A stretch of DNA of 64,000 nucleotides from Hyphomicrobium sp. (lineage in GTDB: Bacteria; Pseudomonadota; Alphaproteobacteria; Rhizobiales; Hyphomicrobiaceae), in NCBI GenBank assembly GCA_022844105.1, contig JALHMJ010000001.1, positions 447,264 to 511,263 of the forward strand. The letters are read 5' to 3'. The position numbers and the translations under genes were made by a program. Of this stretch, positions 10,777 to 20,228 are shown piece after piece. Position 1 is the stretch's first letter. Every line of letters starts with the position of its first letter. The notes under the pieces are model-generated. The model had not been told where the DNA came from. It did not search any database and saw only the letters and a list, made by a program, of their open reading frames with translations.

Positions 10777-11640
10777 ATGGCCCGCATTGTCTATGTCAAC
10801 GGCCGCTATCTGCCATATGCCGAGGCGGGCGTGCATGTGGAGGATCGCGGATTCCAGTTCGCCGACAGTGTCTATGAGGTCTGCGAGGTCAAGGGCGGGG
10901 CGCTCATCGACGTCACACGGCATCTGGCGCGACTGGCCCGCTCGCTAGAGGAATTGCGCATCGAGCGGCCGATGGCGGACCCGGCCTTGCGGCATGTGCT
11001 CAGCGAGGTCGTGCGGCGCAACCGCATTCGCGACGGACTGGTCTATCTGCAGGTCACGCGTGGCCGCGCGCCGCGCGATTTTGTTTTTCCCGGTCCCGAT
11101 ACCGAGCCCACGCTCGTTGTGGTTGCGCGGTCCATTGATCCAGCCAAGATAGCCGCCAAGGCGCGCCATGGGATCGCTGTCAAAAGCGTGCCGGACAACC
11201 GATGGGGTCGCTGCGATCTGAAGACCGTCATGCTGTTGCCGGCGGCTCTGGCGAAGGAAAATGCGCGGGCAGCGGGCGCCCAGGAGGCTTGGTTCGTAGA
11301 CGAAAAAGGATTTGTGACCGAGGGCGCGTCGAGCAACGCGTGGATCGTGCGTTCCGACGGCTTCGTGCTGACCCGCCCGCTTGATGCGCGCATCCTCGGC
11401 GGGGTCACGCGTTCCACGTTGCTCGATCTCATCAAACAACTCGGCGTACCGGTGGAGCAGCGGGCCTTCACAATCGCGGACGCCTGGGCTGCCAAAGAAG
11501 CATTTGTGACATCGGCTTCGGCCACCGTGATGCCGGTCACCGTCGTCGATGATCGTCGCATCGCAGATGGCAGGCCCGGGACATTGACTGTGCGGTTGCG
11601 GGAAAAGTTCCATTCAATGGCGGAAAAACTGCCAACTTGA
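10777..11640 (+). CDS. dat: D-amino-acid aminotransferase (PLP class IV)
   Basis: MARIVYVNGRYLPYAEAGVHVEDRGFQFADSVYEVCEVKGG...GRAPRDFVFPG...SNAWIV; class IV aminotransferase; ATG at 10777 inside longer ORF 10582..11640. Confidence 0.9.
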   Translation: MARIVYVNGRYLPYAEAGVHVEDRGFQFADSVYEVCEVKGGALIDVTRHLARLARSLEELRIERPMADPALRHVLSEVVRRNRIRDGLVYLQVTRGRAPRDFVFPGPDTEPTLVVVARSIDPAKIAAKARHGIAVKSVPDNRWGRCDLKTVMLLPAALAKENARAAGAQEAWFVDEKGFVTEGASSNAWIVRSDGFVLTRPLDARILGGVTRSTLLDLIKQLGVPVEQRAFTIADAWAAKEAFVTSASATVMPVTVVDDRRIADGRPGTLTVRLREKFHSMAEKLPT

Positions 11641-11826
11641 ATATCTTTTCACCGCCGTCTGCGCCTACTTGCTCCAGAACGCCCCGTCATTTTTGCTGCA
11701 ACTGCTAACGAAAGCCGCTAAAAAGACGGCACGCTTGATTGCTCTTTTTGGGCGTTGAAACCAATTGTCCGCCTTCGGCGTAGACGTGAATGAAAACCGA
11801 CGTTTACACTCGGAAAGAAAAACAAA

Positions 11827-12075
11827 ATGGCCGCCGACCGCACGCCAAGCCTTCAGGACACGTTTCTCAATCACGTCCGTAAGCAGAAGGTTCCGCTCAC
11901 GATTTTCCTCATCAACGGTGTTAAGCTGCAAGGCATCGTGACCTGGTTTGACAGTTTTTGCGTGCTGCTTCGTCGTGACGGCCACTCGCAGCTGGTCTAT
12001 AAGCATGCCATCTCTACCATCATGCCCGGCGCTCCCGTGAACCTGATGGACGGTGAAGGCGGCGACGAGGCTTAA
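11827..12075 (+). CDS. hfq: RNA chaperone Hfq
   Basis: [60 protein letters not shown], canonical Hfq Sm1/Sm2. Confidence 0.98.
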   Translation: MAADRTPSLQDTFLNHVRKQKVPLTIFLINGVKLQGIVTWFDSFCVLLRRDGHSQLVYKHAISTIMPGAPVNLMDGEGGDEA

Positions 12076-12179
12076 GTGGCCTCTGCGCTCAAGCTTGAAC
12101 GGCACCCGTTATCGACAAGTCGACCACAGACGACAACCTTGAACTGTCCGGCGGCCCTTCCAAGCCGGGCGGTGATGTC

Positions 12180-13523
12180 TTGCGCGTCACGACCGGCCGC
12201 GCGATCGTCATCGTTCCGGTTTTGCAACGCGGTTCGGCGGATGAAGCAGCGCGCGACAGTCGCGGTGCTGCGGTTGTCACGCATTCGTCGCAAGACCGGT
12301 TGACGGAGGCGACAGGTCTTGCTGAAGCGATCGATCTGGAGATCGCGGACGCGAGGATTGTTTCTATCGCGACGCCGCGGCCGGCAACGCTCTTCGGCAA
12401 AGGGAAAGTCGAAGAACTCCGCCTGATCGTAGCCGAGACCGGTGCTGATCTGGTCATTGTCGATCACGCGATCACGCCCGTGCAGCAGAGCAATCTGGAG
12501 AAGGCCTGGAATGCGAAAGTGCTCGACCGCACCGGGCTCATTCTTGAAATTTTTGGGCGGCGCGCGCGGACGCGCGAGGGGCGGCTACAAGTCGAGCTCG
12601 CCCATCTCACTTATCAAAAAGGACGCTTGGTGCGGGCCTGGACCCATTTGGAGCGCCAACGTGGCGGCGGCGGCTTCCTTGGCGGGCCTGGTGAAGCGCA
12701 GCTTGAACTCGATCGGCGGATCCTCGAAGCGCGTATCCTGTCAATCAAGAAGGAACTGACGCACGTCGTCAAAACACGCGAACTGCATCGGGCGGGCCGC
12801 CGCAAGGTGCCGTATCCGATTGTGGCCATTGTCGGTTACACCAACGCCGGCAAATCGACGTTGTTCAATCTTGTGACGGGCGCATCCGTTCTGGCCAAGG
12901 ATCAGGTGTTTGCAACGCTCGATCCGACGATGCGCGAAGTGCGGCTGCGATCCGGCCGGCGGATCATTCTCTCCGACACGGTCGGGTTCATCTCGGCGCT
13001 GCCGACGATGCTCGTGGCGGCATTCCGCGCCACGTTAGAAGAAGTTATCGAAGCCGATCTGATCCTGCACGTGCGTGACATTTCGCATCCCGAGACCGAC
13101 GCGCAGGCAGCGGACGTGGAGGGATTGTTGGGCGACCTTGGCATCGACACCGTGCCGGCGCACAGTCACATCCTGGAGGTCTGGAACAAGATCGATCTCC
13201 TTGCAGAATCAATGCGCGACGAGGCTCGCAACATGGCGCGGTTTCAGGAGCGGCGTCCTGCGCTCGTCTCCGCCGTCAGCGGCGAGGGTATTGCGGATCT
13301 TCTGGATGCGATCGATGCGCGGCTCGGCGCCACCGATGAAATCGTGGAGGTGACCATTCCCGCGCATGATGGCCGGCTGATCGCCTGGACGTATGAGAAT
13401 ACAGACGTGCTGACGCGGAATACGGACGAGGAGACCGGAGCGTTACATCTGACGCTGCGGACAACGCTGGAAAATCGCGCCCGTCTCGACGCGCAATTGA
13501 AGAAAAGTGGTCATCCAAGCTAA
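12180..13523 (+). CDS. hflX: GTPase HflX
   Basis: N-terminal HflX domain, GPGEAQLELDRR, G1 VGYTNAGKSTLFN, SDTVGFI; adjacent to hfq. Confidence 0.95.
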   Translation: MRVTTGRAIVIVPVLQRGSADEAARDSRGAAVVTHSSQDRLTEATGLAEAIDLEIADARIVSIATPRPATLFGKGKVEELRLIVAETGADLVIVDHAITPVQQSNLEKAWNAKVLDRTGLILEIFGRRARTREGRLQVELAHLTYQKGRLVRAWTHLERQRGGGGFLGGPGEAQLELDRRILEARILSIKKELTHVVKTRELHRAGRRKVPYPIVAIVGYTNAGKSTLFNLVTGASVLAKDQVFATLDPTMREVRLRSGRRIILSDTVGFISALPTMLVAAFRATLEEVIEADLILHVRDISHPETDAQAADVEGLLGDLGIDTVPAHSHILEVWNKIDLLAESMRDEARNMARFQERRPALVSAVSGEGIADLLDAIDARLGATDEIVEVTIPAHDGRLIAWTYENTDVLTRNTDEETGALHLTLRTTLENRARLDAQLKKSGHPS

Positions 13524-13565
13524 CAGCAAGCCGGGGACCTTCGGGGCAACGGCGGGCGGTCAGCG

Positions 13566-14486
13566 TCAGTTCCGCTTCTTATCGGCAACACGGATTTCAT
13601 TCCACAGCGCATCCATTTCTTCGAGCGAGGACTGCTCGCAAGTCTTGCCTTGCTCGGCGAGCCGCCGCTCGATGTAGGCGAAGCGGCGGGTGAATTTGTC
13701 GTTCGCCTTGCGCAGTGCGGTCTCGGGATCAAGCTTCAGATGCCGCGCGACGTTGGCAATCACAAACAGGATGTCGCCGAGTTCTTCTTCTTTGTTTGCA
13801 GTTTCCGACTCCCGTGCTGGGAGCCGGCCGGAAACTGCGGGGGGTTGGTTGGTCGCGTCGATTGCTAAAATTACTTCTTCCAGTTCGGTGACTTCTTCTT
13901 TCAGCTTGGCGAATACGGGGGCAAGGTCGGGCCAGTCGAAGCCAACTTTCGCGGCTTTTTCTTGTAACTTTATGGCGCGTGTAAGGGCCGGCATGGCCAC
14001 GGGTACGTCGGCGAGAAGCGACGAGCCGTGTGCGCTTGGTACATCGACACCAGTCGATGAAAGTCGCGCGCGCTCTTCGGCCTTTGCTGCGCGTTCCTCA
14101 GCCTTAATGCGCGACCAGAAGTCTGGCTGTGCGCCAGCTCCGCGCTCCTCGTTGCTGCCAAAAACATGCGGGTGGCGGCGGACCATCTTGGCGTTGACAG
14201 CTTCGGCAACGTCGGCGAACGCGAACGCATCGGCTTCCTCGGCCATGCGCGCGTGGTAGACGACCTGAAGCAGGAGATCGCCGAGTTCGTCCTTGAGGTC
14301 CGGCATGTCGCGGCGCCGAATGGCGTCGGCCACTTCGTAGGCTTCCTCGATGGTGTAGGGCGCAATGGACTCGAATGTCTGTTCGAGATCCCACGGGCAG
14401 CCGGTGCCTGGCGTGCGCAGTGCGGCCATGATCGCGAGGAGTCGTTGCAGCGCATCGGCGGCGGACGGGGTATCGGGTTTTGTCAT
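13566..14486 (-). CDS. mazG: nucleoside triphosphate pyrophosphohydrolase MazG
   Basis: GCPWDLEQTFESIAPYTIEEAYEVADAI...LKDELGDLLLQVVYHARMAEE and duplicated EELGDILFVIANVARHL. Confidence 0.95.
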   Translation of the reverse strand: MTKPDTPSAADALQRLLAIMAALRTPGTGCPWDLEQTFESIAPYTIEEAYEVADAIRRRDMPDLKDELGDLLLQVVYHARMAEEADAFAFADVAEAVNAKMVRRHPHVFGSNEERGAGAQPDFWSRIKAEERAAKAEERARLSSTGVDVPSAHGSSLLADVPVAMPALTRAIKLQEKAAKVGFDWPDLAPVFAKLKEEVTELEEVILAIDATNQPPAVSGRLPARESETANKEEELGDILFVIANVARHLKLDPETALRKANDKFTRRFAYIERRLAEQGKTCEQSSLEEMDALWNEIRVADKKRN

Positions 14487-14495
14487 GGCCGCGTT

Positions 14496-15161
14496 CTAGC
14501 CGATCGACCGCGCCGGGGCGAGAGCCGGGATGCTGAAAGCCCACCGATCCAGACGTTCGGCGTTGCGCAACACCAAAGCCAGTGGGACCAGCCAAGCAAT
14601 CCATGCGGAGGCGGCGTAAATCGGCTCGAACGGCAGTTCGAACAGGATCGCGGAGCCGGTCAGGACGCGAAACCAGACCGCGCCCGTCGTGACCGCTGCC
14701 ATGGCGAGCATGAGGTGGGCGTGGCGGGCGCGATTGCCACCGCGGATCGCAACCACCGCTGCGCCAAAGAGCCAGAGCCACACAAGTCCCTGCACGAAGA
14801 AGCCGGCGCGGGCAGGCAACGACGAATAGCTGAATATGGCAACGGGCAGAGCGGTCAGCCCTCCGGCCACCACGAAAGCGCCCAACGTCCACCCGATCTT
14901 GCGGTGAAGCTGTGGGTGAAAGCGCAAGGCGAGCGACACGGGCAAGAGAACGAGAACCATCGCCGAGGCGAGCATGTGAATGCGGAAGACGACCGGCAGG
15001 CGCCTGTCGACCAGCGACATCTCGAAAGGAAGTGCGATGAAACCTGATCCCGATCCCAGCGCCACCAGGGCGACGATCAGCGACAACACGAGACCCAGCG
15101 CAAGGGCGGCGCGCGTGCCGAGCGGCAGACGCGGAGCGGGGAGGGCAGGGGCTGGTGTCAT
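14496..15161 (-). CDS. DUF2306-like membrane protein
   Basis: Multi-TM; FRIHMLASAMVLVLLPVSLALRFHPQLHRKIGWTLGAFVVAGGL...ARHAHLMLAMAAVTTGAVWFR; likely start ATG at 15161. Confidence 0.7.
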   Translation of the reverse strand: MTPAPALPAPRLPLGTRAALALGLVLSLIVALVALGSGSGFIALPFEMSLVDRRLPVVFRIHMLASAMVLVLLPVSLALRFHPQLHRKIGWTLGAFVVAGGLTALPVAIFSYSSLPARAGFFVQGLVWLWLFGAAVVAIRGGNRARHAHLMLAMAAVTTGAVWFRVLTGSAILFELPFEPIYAASAWIAWLVPLALVLRNAERLDRWAFSIPALAPARSIG

Positions 15162-15723
15162 GGCCGGGCGCGTCGTTGTTGGCATGGTCGGCGCGATCGT
15201 CGGCGGGCTGTGTGGCGTCACTGCGGCGGTGCTGGCGACAACGAGCGTGATTGCTGGTGAATTGTCCAAGCCTGGCGAGCCGATCGCCGTGGCGGCGCTG
15301 AGCACTGCGGTGCTTGCCGGCCGCTGGAGCGGAACGCCTTACGCGGTGCGCAACGATACCTCGCGCTGCGATGGCGATGACTGCAAGCTCGTGCTCGATA
15401 TCGTGCCATGCGCGGGAGGATGGTGCGGGATCGAAGTCGACAAGGCGAACGCCTGCGCCGACACGCTCATGCAGCTTAGCGGTCATAAGGATCAACAGCG
15501 CCGCAACGCTTTTGAGGGCAAGCTCTCGCTGGGCAAAGGCACGCAGGGCTATGTCATTGAAGCGCAGTTGGAGCCCGCGGAAGACGGCCGCCCGGCCGTC
15601 CTTGAAATCGTCGGTGATACGGGACCCGAGTTCCGCATGTTCCGGCGTTCGTTTCCGTTCCACACCGCCTTGACCCGCGTCGGCGAAGCCGTGTGCAAGG
15701 CGAGCGACAAGCCGGTGAGTTGA
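15160..15723 (+). CDS. hypothetical secreted/membrane-anchored protein
   Basis: MAGRVVVGMVGAIVGGLCGVTAAVLATTSVIAGE... N-terminal TM/signal then Cys-containing domain; part of ORF 14980..15723; internal start at 15184 also possible. Confidence 0.6.
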   Translation: MAGRVVVGMVGAIVGGLCGVTAAVLATTSVIAGELSKPGEPIAVAALSTAVLAGRWSGTPYAVRNDTSRCDGDDCKLVLDIVPCAGGWCGIEVDKANACADTLMQLSGHKDQQRRNAFEGKLSLGKGTQGYVIEAQLEPAEDGRPAVLEIVGDTGPEFRMFRRSFPFHTALTRVGEAVCKASDKPVS

Positions 15724-15727
15724 TTTA

Positions 15728-15777
15728 TCAGCGCTCAGGCGACCTTTTTGTGAGGAGCCAGGTCGCCACGCGCTGAC
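15728..15777. terminator. putative bidirectional terminator/hairpin between convergent genes
   Basis: TCAGCGC..GGCGACCT (loop) AGGTCGCC..GCGCTGA inverted repeat between stop codons at 15723 and 15781. Confidence 0.5.
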
Positions 15778-15780
15778 CTG

Positions 15781-15984
15781 TTAGCGCCGGCGAGCGAAAA
15801 AGAGGGCGGCGGCAACGCCGAGGGCTGCACCGAGCGGGCCGGTGGCGAAGGCGGCCGTCATGACGGCTTCCAATTCCTTGTCGTGAACGTTGCCGGAAAA
15901 GACTTGCGTTGCGACATACCCGAGGGCGGCGCCACACACGTAGCCGACAGCGAGACCAACGACGACACTTGTGACTGTCCGCAT
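15781..15984 (-). CDS. small hydrophobic membrane protein, uncharacterised
   Basis: MRTVTSVVVGLAVGYVCGAALGYVATQVFSGNVHDKELEAVMTAAFATGPLGAALGVAAALFFARRR; two TM segments. Confidence 0.6.
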   Translation of the reverse strand: MRTVTSVVVGLAVGYVCGAALGYVATQVFSGNVHDKELEAVMTAAFATGPLGAALGVAAALFFARRR

Positions 15985-16166
15985 GAATGCCTCTTCGGCA
16001 GAATGACATGAAAGAAGCGCGTTCGCGGCAGCCGGGTCAAGGGCGGTGGTGCGGCGGGACGGATCGTGCGCAAGGGCCCCGGATCGCGGAGGCGCTTTGC
16101 GCCCGCGTGCGCGATGTCTATTGTGGCGCGGGGCGAGGGGCCTGCAGTGGGGGCGACGACAGTGTC

Positions 16167-16907
16167 ATGCGCGTGATCTTGAACCTGCTGCTCATTGTGT
16201 TCGAGATCGCGGCTTGCGTGGCTCTGGCGTGGTTGGGCTTGAACTATCCGATCATTTTTGCGGCGGTGACCGGCGCGCTGGCGTTCATCCTCGGTCTCAG
16301 GCTCGAAGTGCTGCGACTGAGAAACGAGATGCCGTTTTACTTCGGACCGGGGAATTCGCTGCGCGGTCTATTCGTGCCGATCGTCGGTTTCGGTGAGGCG
16401 CTGTTCAAGGGGCTCCTGGCTGGCGTCGCGGCGCTGTTCACGTTCTCCGGCACGGATCAGGGCCGGCTGTTCTGGGTGGCCGTCGCGTTCGGTCTGACCG
16501 TGTATGCCGGCGCGGGGCTGCTCAGGTGGCTCGCGATCCGGCTCGACGCGCGGCCGGAGCGGTGGGGCTTTTTCCGGCTCGGTCCGCCGCTCGGGCTGCT
16601 GTTCTCGGCCGCAATCGCATTCCTGGCGGTGTATGGGCTGGTGCCGTCGCCGACGGTGAGTGACATCGGCTGGACGATCGTGTGGGAGATGCCCAAGATC
16701 CCAACCGTGGAGCAGACGAGTGAATTGTTCTTCCGGCTGAAACAGGCTTTCGACGATTTCGTGGTGACGCTTCTATCTGTCCATCTGCCGACGGTGTGGG
16801 CACGCGCGCTGGGCATCGTTCTTAGCGTCAATGTGCTGGCCGGATTCGTGGCTTCGCTGTATGCGGCGATCATCGCCGGCATCGTGCGGCGCGCCGAGCC
16901 AGCGTAG
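16167..16907 (+). CDS. integral membrane protein, uncharacterised
   Basis: MRVILNLLLIVFEIAACVALAWLGLNYPIIFAAVTGALAFILGLRLEVLRLRNE... multi-TM; ATG 16167 inside ORF 15987..16907. Confidence 0.65.
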   Translation: MRVILNLLLIVFEIAACVALAWLGLNYPIIFAAVTGALAFILGLRLEVLRLRNEMPFYFGPGNSLRGLFVPIVGFGEALFKGLLAGVAALFTFSGTDQGRLFWVAVAFGLTVYAGAGLLRWLAIRLDARPERWGFFRLGPPLGLLFSAAIAFLAVYGLVPSPTVSDIGWTIVWEMPKIPTVEQTSELFFRLKQAFDDFVVTLLSVHLPTVWARALGIVLSVNVLAGFVASLYAAIIAGIVRRAEPA

Positions 16908-17059
16908 GCGCAAACGACAGGACGCTTCACTCATATCCGCTATTCGCATAATATATATTATGGAAAATAGTGAGGAGGGTGCGCAGTAGTTCAGCTGGTT
17001 GTGGCCGTTGGTTGTGACCGTAGCCCGGCGACGAGATTGGGTTCGCCGGGCCTTCCAGC

Positions 17060-18613
17060 TTAGCCCTTTTCGTGGTGGTCGGCGACGAAGCGATCGAGCA
17101 GGCGGACGCCCCAACCCGAACCCCAACTGGTGTTGATGTCCGAGCGGCCGGAATCCATGGCCGTGCCGGCGACGTCGAGATGCGCCCAAGGCGTGTCCTT
17201 GATGAAGCGTTCCAGGAAGGCTGCGGCCGTGCACGAGCCGGCCCAACGCCCGCCGATGTTCTTGATATCGGCAGTCTTGCCGTCGATCATGCGGTGGAAG
17301 GCCTTGTCGAGCGGCATGCGCCACAGCTTCTCGCCGGTCGCCTTCGAAGCCGCTAAAAGATCGTTGGCGAGGCGGTCGTCGTTGACGAAGAGGCCCGCGT
17401 ACTCCTTGCCCAGCGCAATCATGATGGCCCCGGTCAGGGTGGCGAGATCGACGATCAGCTTGGGCTTGTAGCGCTCCTGGGCGTACCAGAGCACATCGGC
17501 CAGGACCAGGCGGCCTTCCGCATCGGTGTTGAGGATCTCAATCGTCTGGCCGGACATGGAGGTGACAATGTCGCCGGGACGGGTTGCATTGCCCGACACC
17601 ATGTTTTCGACGAGGCCGATGATGCCGACGGCGTTGACGTTCGCCTTGCGCTCGGCGAGCGCAGACATGAGGCCGACGACGGCCGCCGCGCCGCCCATGT
17701 CGCCCTTCATGTCCTCCATGCCGCCGGCCGGTTTGATCGAATAGCCGCCGGTATCGAAGACGACGCCCTTGCCAACGAAGCAAACCGGCTTGGCGCGCTT
17801 CGACTTGGCGCCGTTCCAATGCATGATGGCAACGCGCGAGGGGCGCGTGCTGCCTTGGCCAACAGCCAGCAACGTATCCATTTTAAGTGCTGAAAGGGCA
17901 TCGACATCGAGAATTTCGACGTCGAGACCAACACGTTCCAGTTCCTTGACGCGATCGGCGAACTCCACCGGGCCCAGCACGTTTGCTGGCTCATTGACCA
18001 GATCGCGGGCGAGCATGATGCCATTTGCCACCGCTTGCTGGCGTACGAAATGGGCTCGCGCCCTATCGGGATCGGCGGTCAGAATGACGAGCTTTACCAG
18101 ACCGTCCGATTGCGGCGCGGGCGCCTCGGTTCCGTCGGCGGGCACGGCGCCTTCTTCGCCGCCGTTTTTCTTCGTTTTGTACTTTGTGAAATTGTAGTGG
18201 CGCAGCAGGACGCCGAAGGCCATTTGAGCCGCAACCTCGGCGGGCTTGGTGCTGCCGGTTTCTTCAAAGTCTGCCAGAAGGCTGGCCTGCTGAGTCTTGC
18301 GCAAGACGATCTGCGCGTAGGCAAAGCCGCCAAGATTGGCCCAGTCGGTGTCCGTGTTGTCGGCCGTTTTGCCCGCTCCGGCCACGATCAGGCGATCGAC
18401 GTCGAGTTTGGCGGGCGCCAGAAGCTCGAAAGAGGATTTCGCTTTGCCGCGAAACTGCGAAGCGTCGGCGGCCTTGAGCAACTGGCCGCCGGTTTTCTGG
18501 TTCAGCGCCTTGACGCTATCTGCCAGCGCCAGTTCGCTACCGGCGAAAACCAGCGCCGTGTGTTGCATCGGCGCGCTCAACGGCGCGAAAGTGATCTCGA
18601 GTGCGGCGGACAT
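17060..18613 (-). CDS. pepA: leucyl aminopeptidase (M17, PepA)
   Basis: VGKGVVFDTGGYSIKPAGGMEDMKGDMGGAAAVVG and NTDAEGRLVLADVLWYAQ M17 signatures. Confidence 0.96.
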   Translation of the reverse strand: MSAALEITFAPLSAPMQHTALVFAGSELALADSVKALNQKTGGQLLKAADASQFRGKAKSSFELLAPAKLDVDRLIVAGAGKTADNTDTDWANLGGFAYAQIVLRKTQQASLLADFEETGSTKPAEVAAQMAFGVLLRHYNFTKYKTKKNGGEEGAVPADGTEAPAPQSDGLVKLVILTADPDRARAHFVRQQAVANGIMLARDLVNEPANVLGPVEFADRVKELERVGLDVEILDVDALSALKMDTLLAVGQGSTRPSRVAIMHWNGAKSKRAKPVCFVGKGVVFDTGGYSIKPAGGMEDMKGDMGGAAAVVGLMSALAERKANVNAVGIIGLVENMVSGNATRPGDIVTSMSGQTIEILNTDAEGRLVLADVLWYAQERYKPKLIVDLATLTGAIMIALGKEYAGLFVNDDRLANDLLAASKATGEKLWRMPLDKAFHRMIDGKTADIKNIGGRWAGSCTAAAFLERFIKDTPWAHLDVAGTAMDSGRSDINTSWGSGWGVRLLDRFVADHHEKG

Positions 18614-19025
18614 CAGGGGCTCCTGTTGGGGGCGGTAGTGAGATCGATCCGAGAATTGAACGGCTCATGGCTGAGGGGCCGGCGCAGCGCGTCACAGACG
18701 CGACCGACACACGATCCAAGCCTCGTTTGAGCTCGGGGAAGAAAAAGCGGTTTGCCGGCAGAGATTAGCCGCTTCGTGGCGGGGCGCAAGTTGTGGCGGC
18801 ACCCGCACCATCGTTGGCGGCAATGCAGGGCGGCTTTGTTCGGCGCCGGCTGCTCCCCGTTCACGTCCGACGGGGCACAAGTCGCGGTCGGTCCGGCCGA
18901 ATTTCGGCCACTGTGGTGTGGGAGCGGGATGGTATGCCGGGGGGATCCGACTTGACGGTTAACGCGACGTTCCGCCAAGTGATGGCCCGCCCATCGATCT
19001 GCGAGCGAACCGGTGATCAACGCGC

Positions 19026-20228
19026 ATGACGACGATCTTCTCGCGTTACGTGTTCCGGCAGGCGGCGGGGGCCTTGCTGCTTATCCTGTCGTCGTTGTCG
19101 GGCGTGGTGTGGATTGCGCTTGCGCTGCGGCAGCTCGAAGTGGTCACGAGCCAGGGGCAGAACGCGGGGACGCTGCTGGCCATGACGACGCTGGCCCTGC
19201 CTAACCTCCTGGCGCTCATCGCTCCCTTCGCCCTTCTCATCGCCGTCATGCACACGCTCAATCGGCTCAATGGAGATAGCGAACTGATCGTCATGACGGC
19301 ATCGGGCGCCACGATCTGGGTGATTGGGCGGCCGCTGATTTTATTGGCTTTGATCGTCACGATGGCGGTGTCGTTCGTCAACCACGTCGGTATGCCGTGG
19401 AGCCTCAGGATGCTGCGCGACTATGTCTTGCAGGTGCGCACCGACCTGCTTTCGCAAGTGCTGCAACCGGGCAAGTTTTCCAGCCCCGAACAAGGCATCA
19501 CGTTCCATATTCGCGAGCGGGCCCCCAATGGGGATATCCTGGGGCTCATCATGCACGACACGCGCTCGAACAAGAGCGCCTTGTCTTATCTGGCCGAGCG
19601 CGGGCAGATCGTGAAGCAGGACAGCAACGCCTTCATGGTCATGACGGGCGGGCACGTTCTGTCTCAGGACGATCTCAACGCGCCGCCGCGGATCGTGGCT
19701 TTCGATCGCTATGCGATCGACCTCGACGCGTTCGATCAAAAGGTCAGCGACGACAAGGATCTCAGGCCGCGCGAACGATACTTTTCCGAACTCGTGTCGC
19801 CCGATCCGAAGAGTCGCGATTTTAAGCGCAACCCCGGCATCTTCAATGCGGAGTTGCATGAACGCTTCGCGAGTACTCTGTACCCACTCGCCTTTGTGCT
19901 GATTGCACTGGCGGCGGTCGGGAACGCCCAGTCGACGCGACAGAACAAAACGCGATCCGTGGCGATCGGCTTCATAGCCGGTGCCGGGGTCAGGCTCGCG
20001 GGGCTCGGCCTCGTCAACGTCGTGGTGCGCAATCCAGCGTTGACCCCCCTGCTCTATCTGCTGCCGCTCACAGCAATGGGTGTCAGCCTCTTCGCGATCG
20101 CCGGGGCAAGCCGGCAAAGATCGGGACCAGGTTGGTTTGATGGCATCACCGATGTCTTGGCCGGCACCGGCGCTGCCGTGGCGGCCTGGGCGAGGACGAC
20201 ATTGCCAAGGCCGGCGGGAGGACGCTGA
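19026..20228 (+). CDS. lptF: LPS export permease LptF
   Basis: MTTIFSRYVFRQAAGALLLILSSLSGVVWIALALRQLEVV... YjgP/YjgQ family, followed by lptG. Confidence 0.92.
   Translation: MTTIFSRYVFRQAAGALLLILSSLSGVVWIALALRQLEVVTSQGQNAGTLLAMTTLALPNLLALIAPFALLIAVMHTLNRLNGDSELIVMTASGATIWVIGRPLILLALIVTMAVSFVNHVGMPWSLRMLRDYVLQVRTDLLSQVLQPGKFSSPEQGITFHIRERAPNGDILGLIMHDTRSNKSALSYLAERGQIVKQDSNAFMVMTGGHVLSQDDLNAPPRIVAFDRYAIDLDAFDQKVSDDKDLRPRERYFSELVSPDPKSRDFKRNPGIFNAELHERFASTLYPLAFVLIALAAVGNAQSTRQNKTRSVAIGFIAGAGVRLAGLGLVNVVVRNPALTPLLYLLPLTAMGVSLFAIAGASRQRSGPGWFDGITDVLAGTGAAVAAWARTTLPRPAGGR

Noticed and set aside
14104-15663. 519-aa minus-strand ORF spanning mazG, DUF2306 and beyond
   Set aside because: High-GC antisense/out-of-frame ORF, Arg/His/Pro-rich and without domains; the real genes are in other frames.
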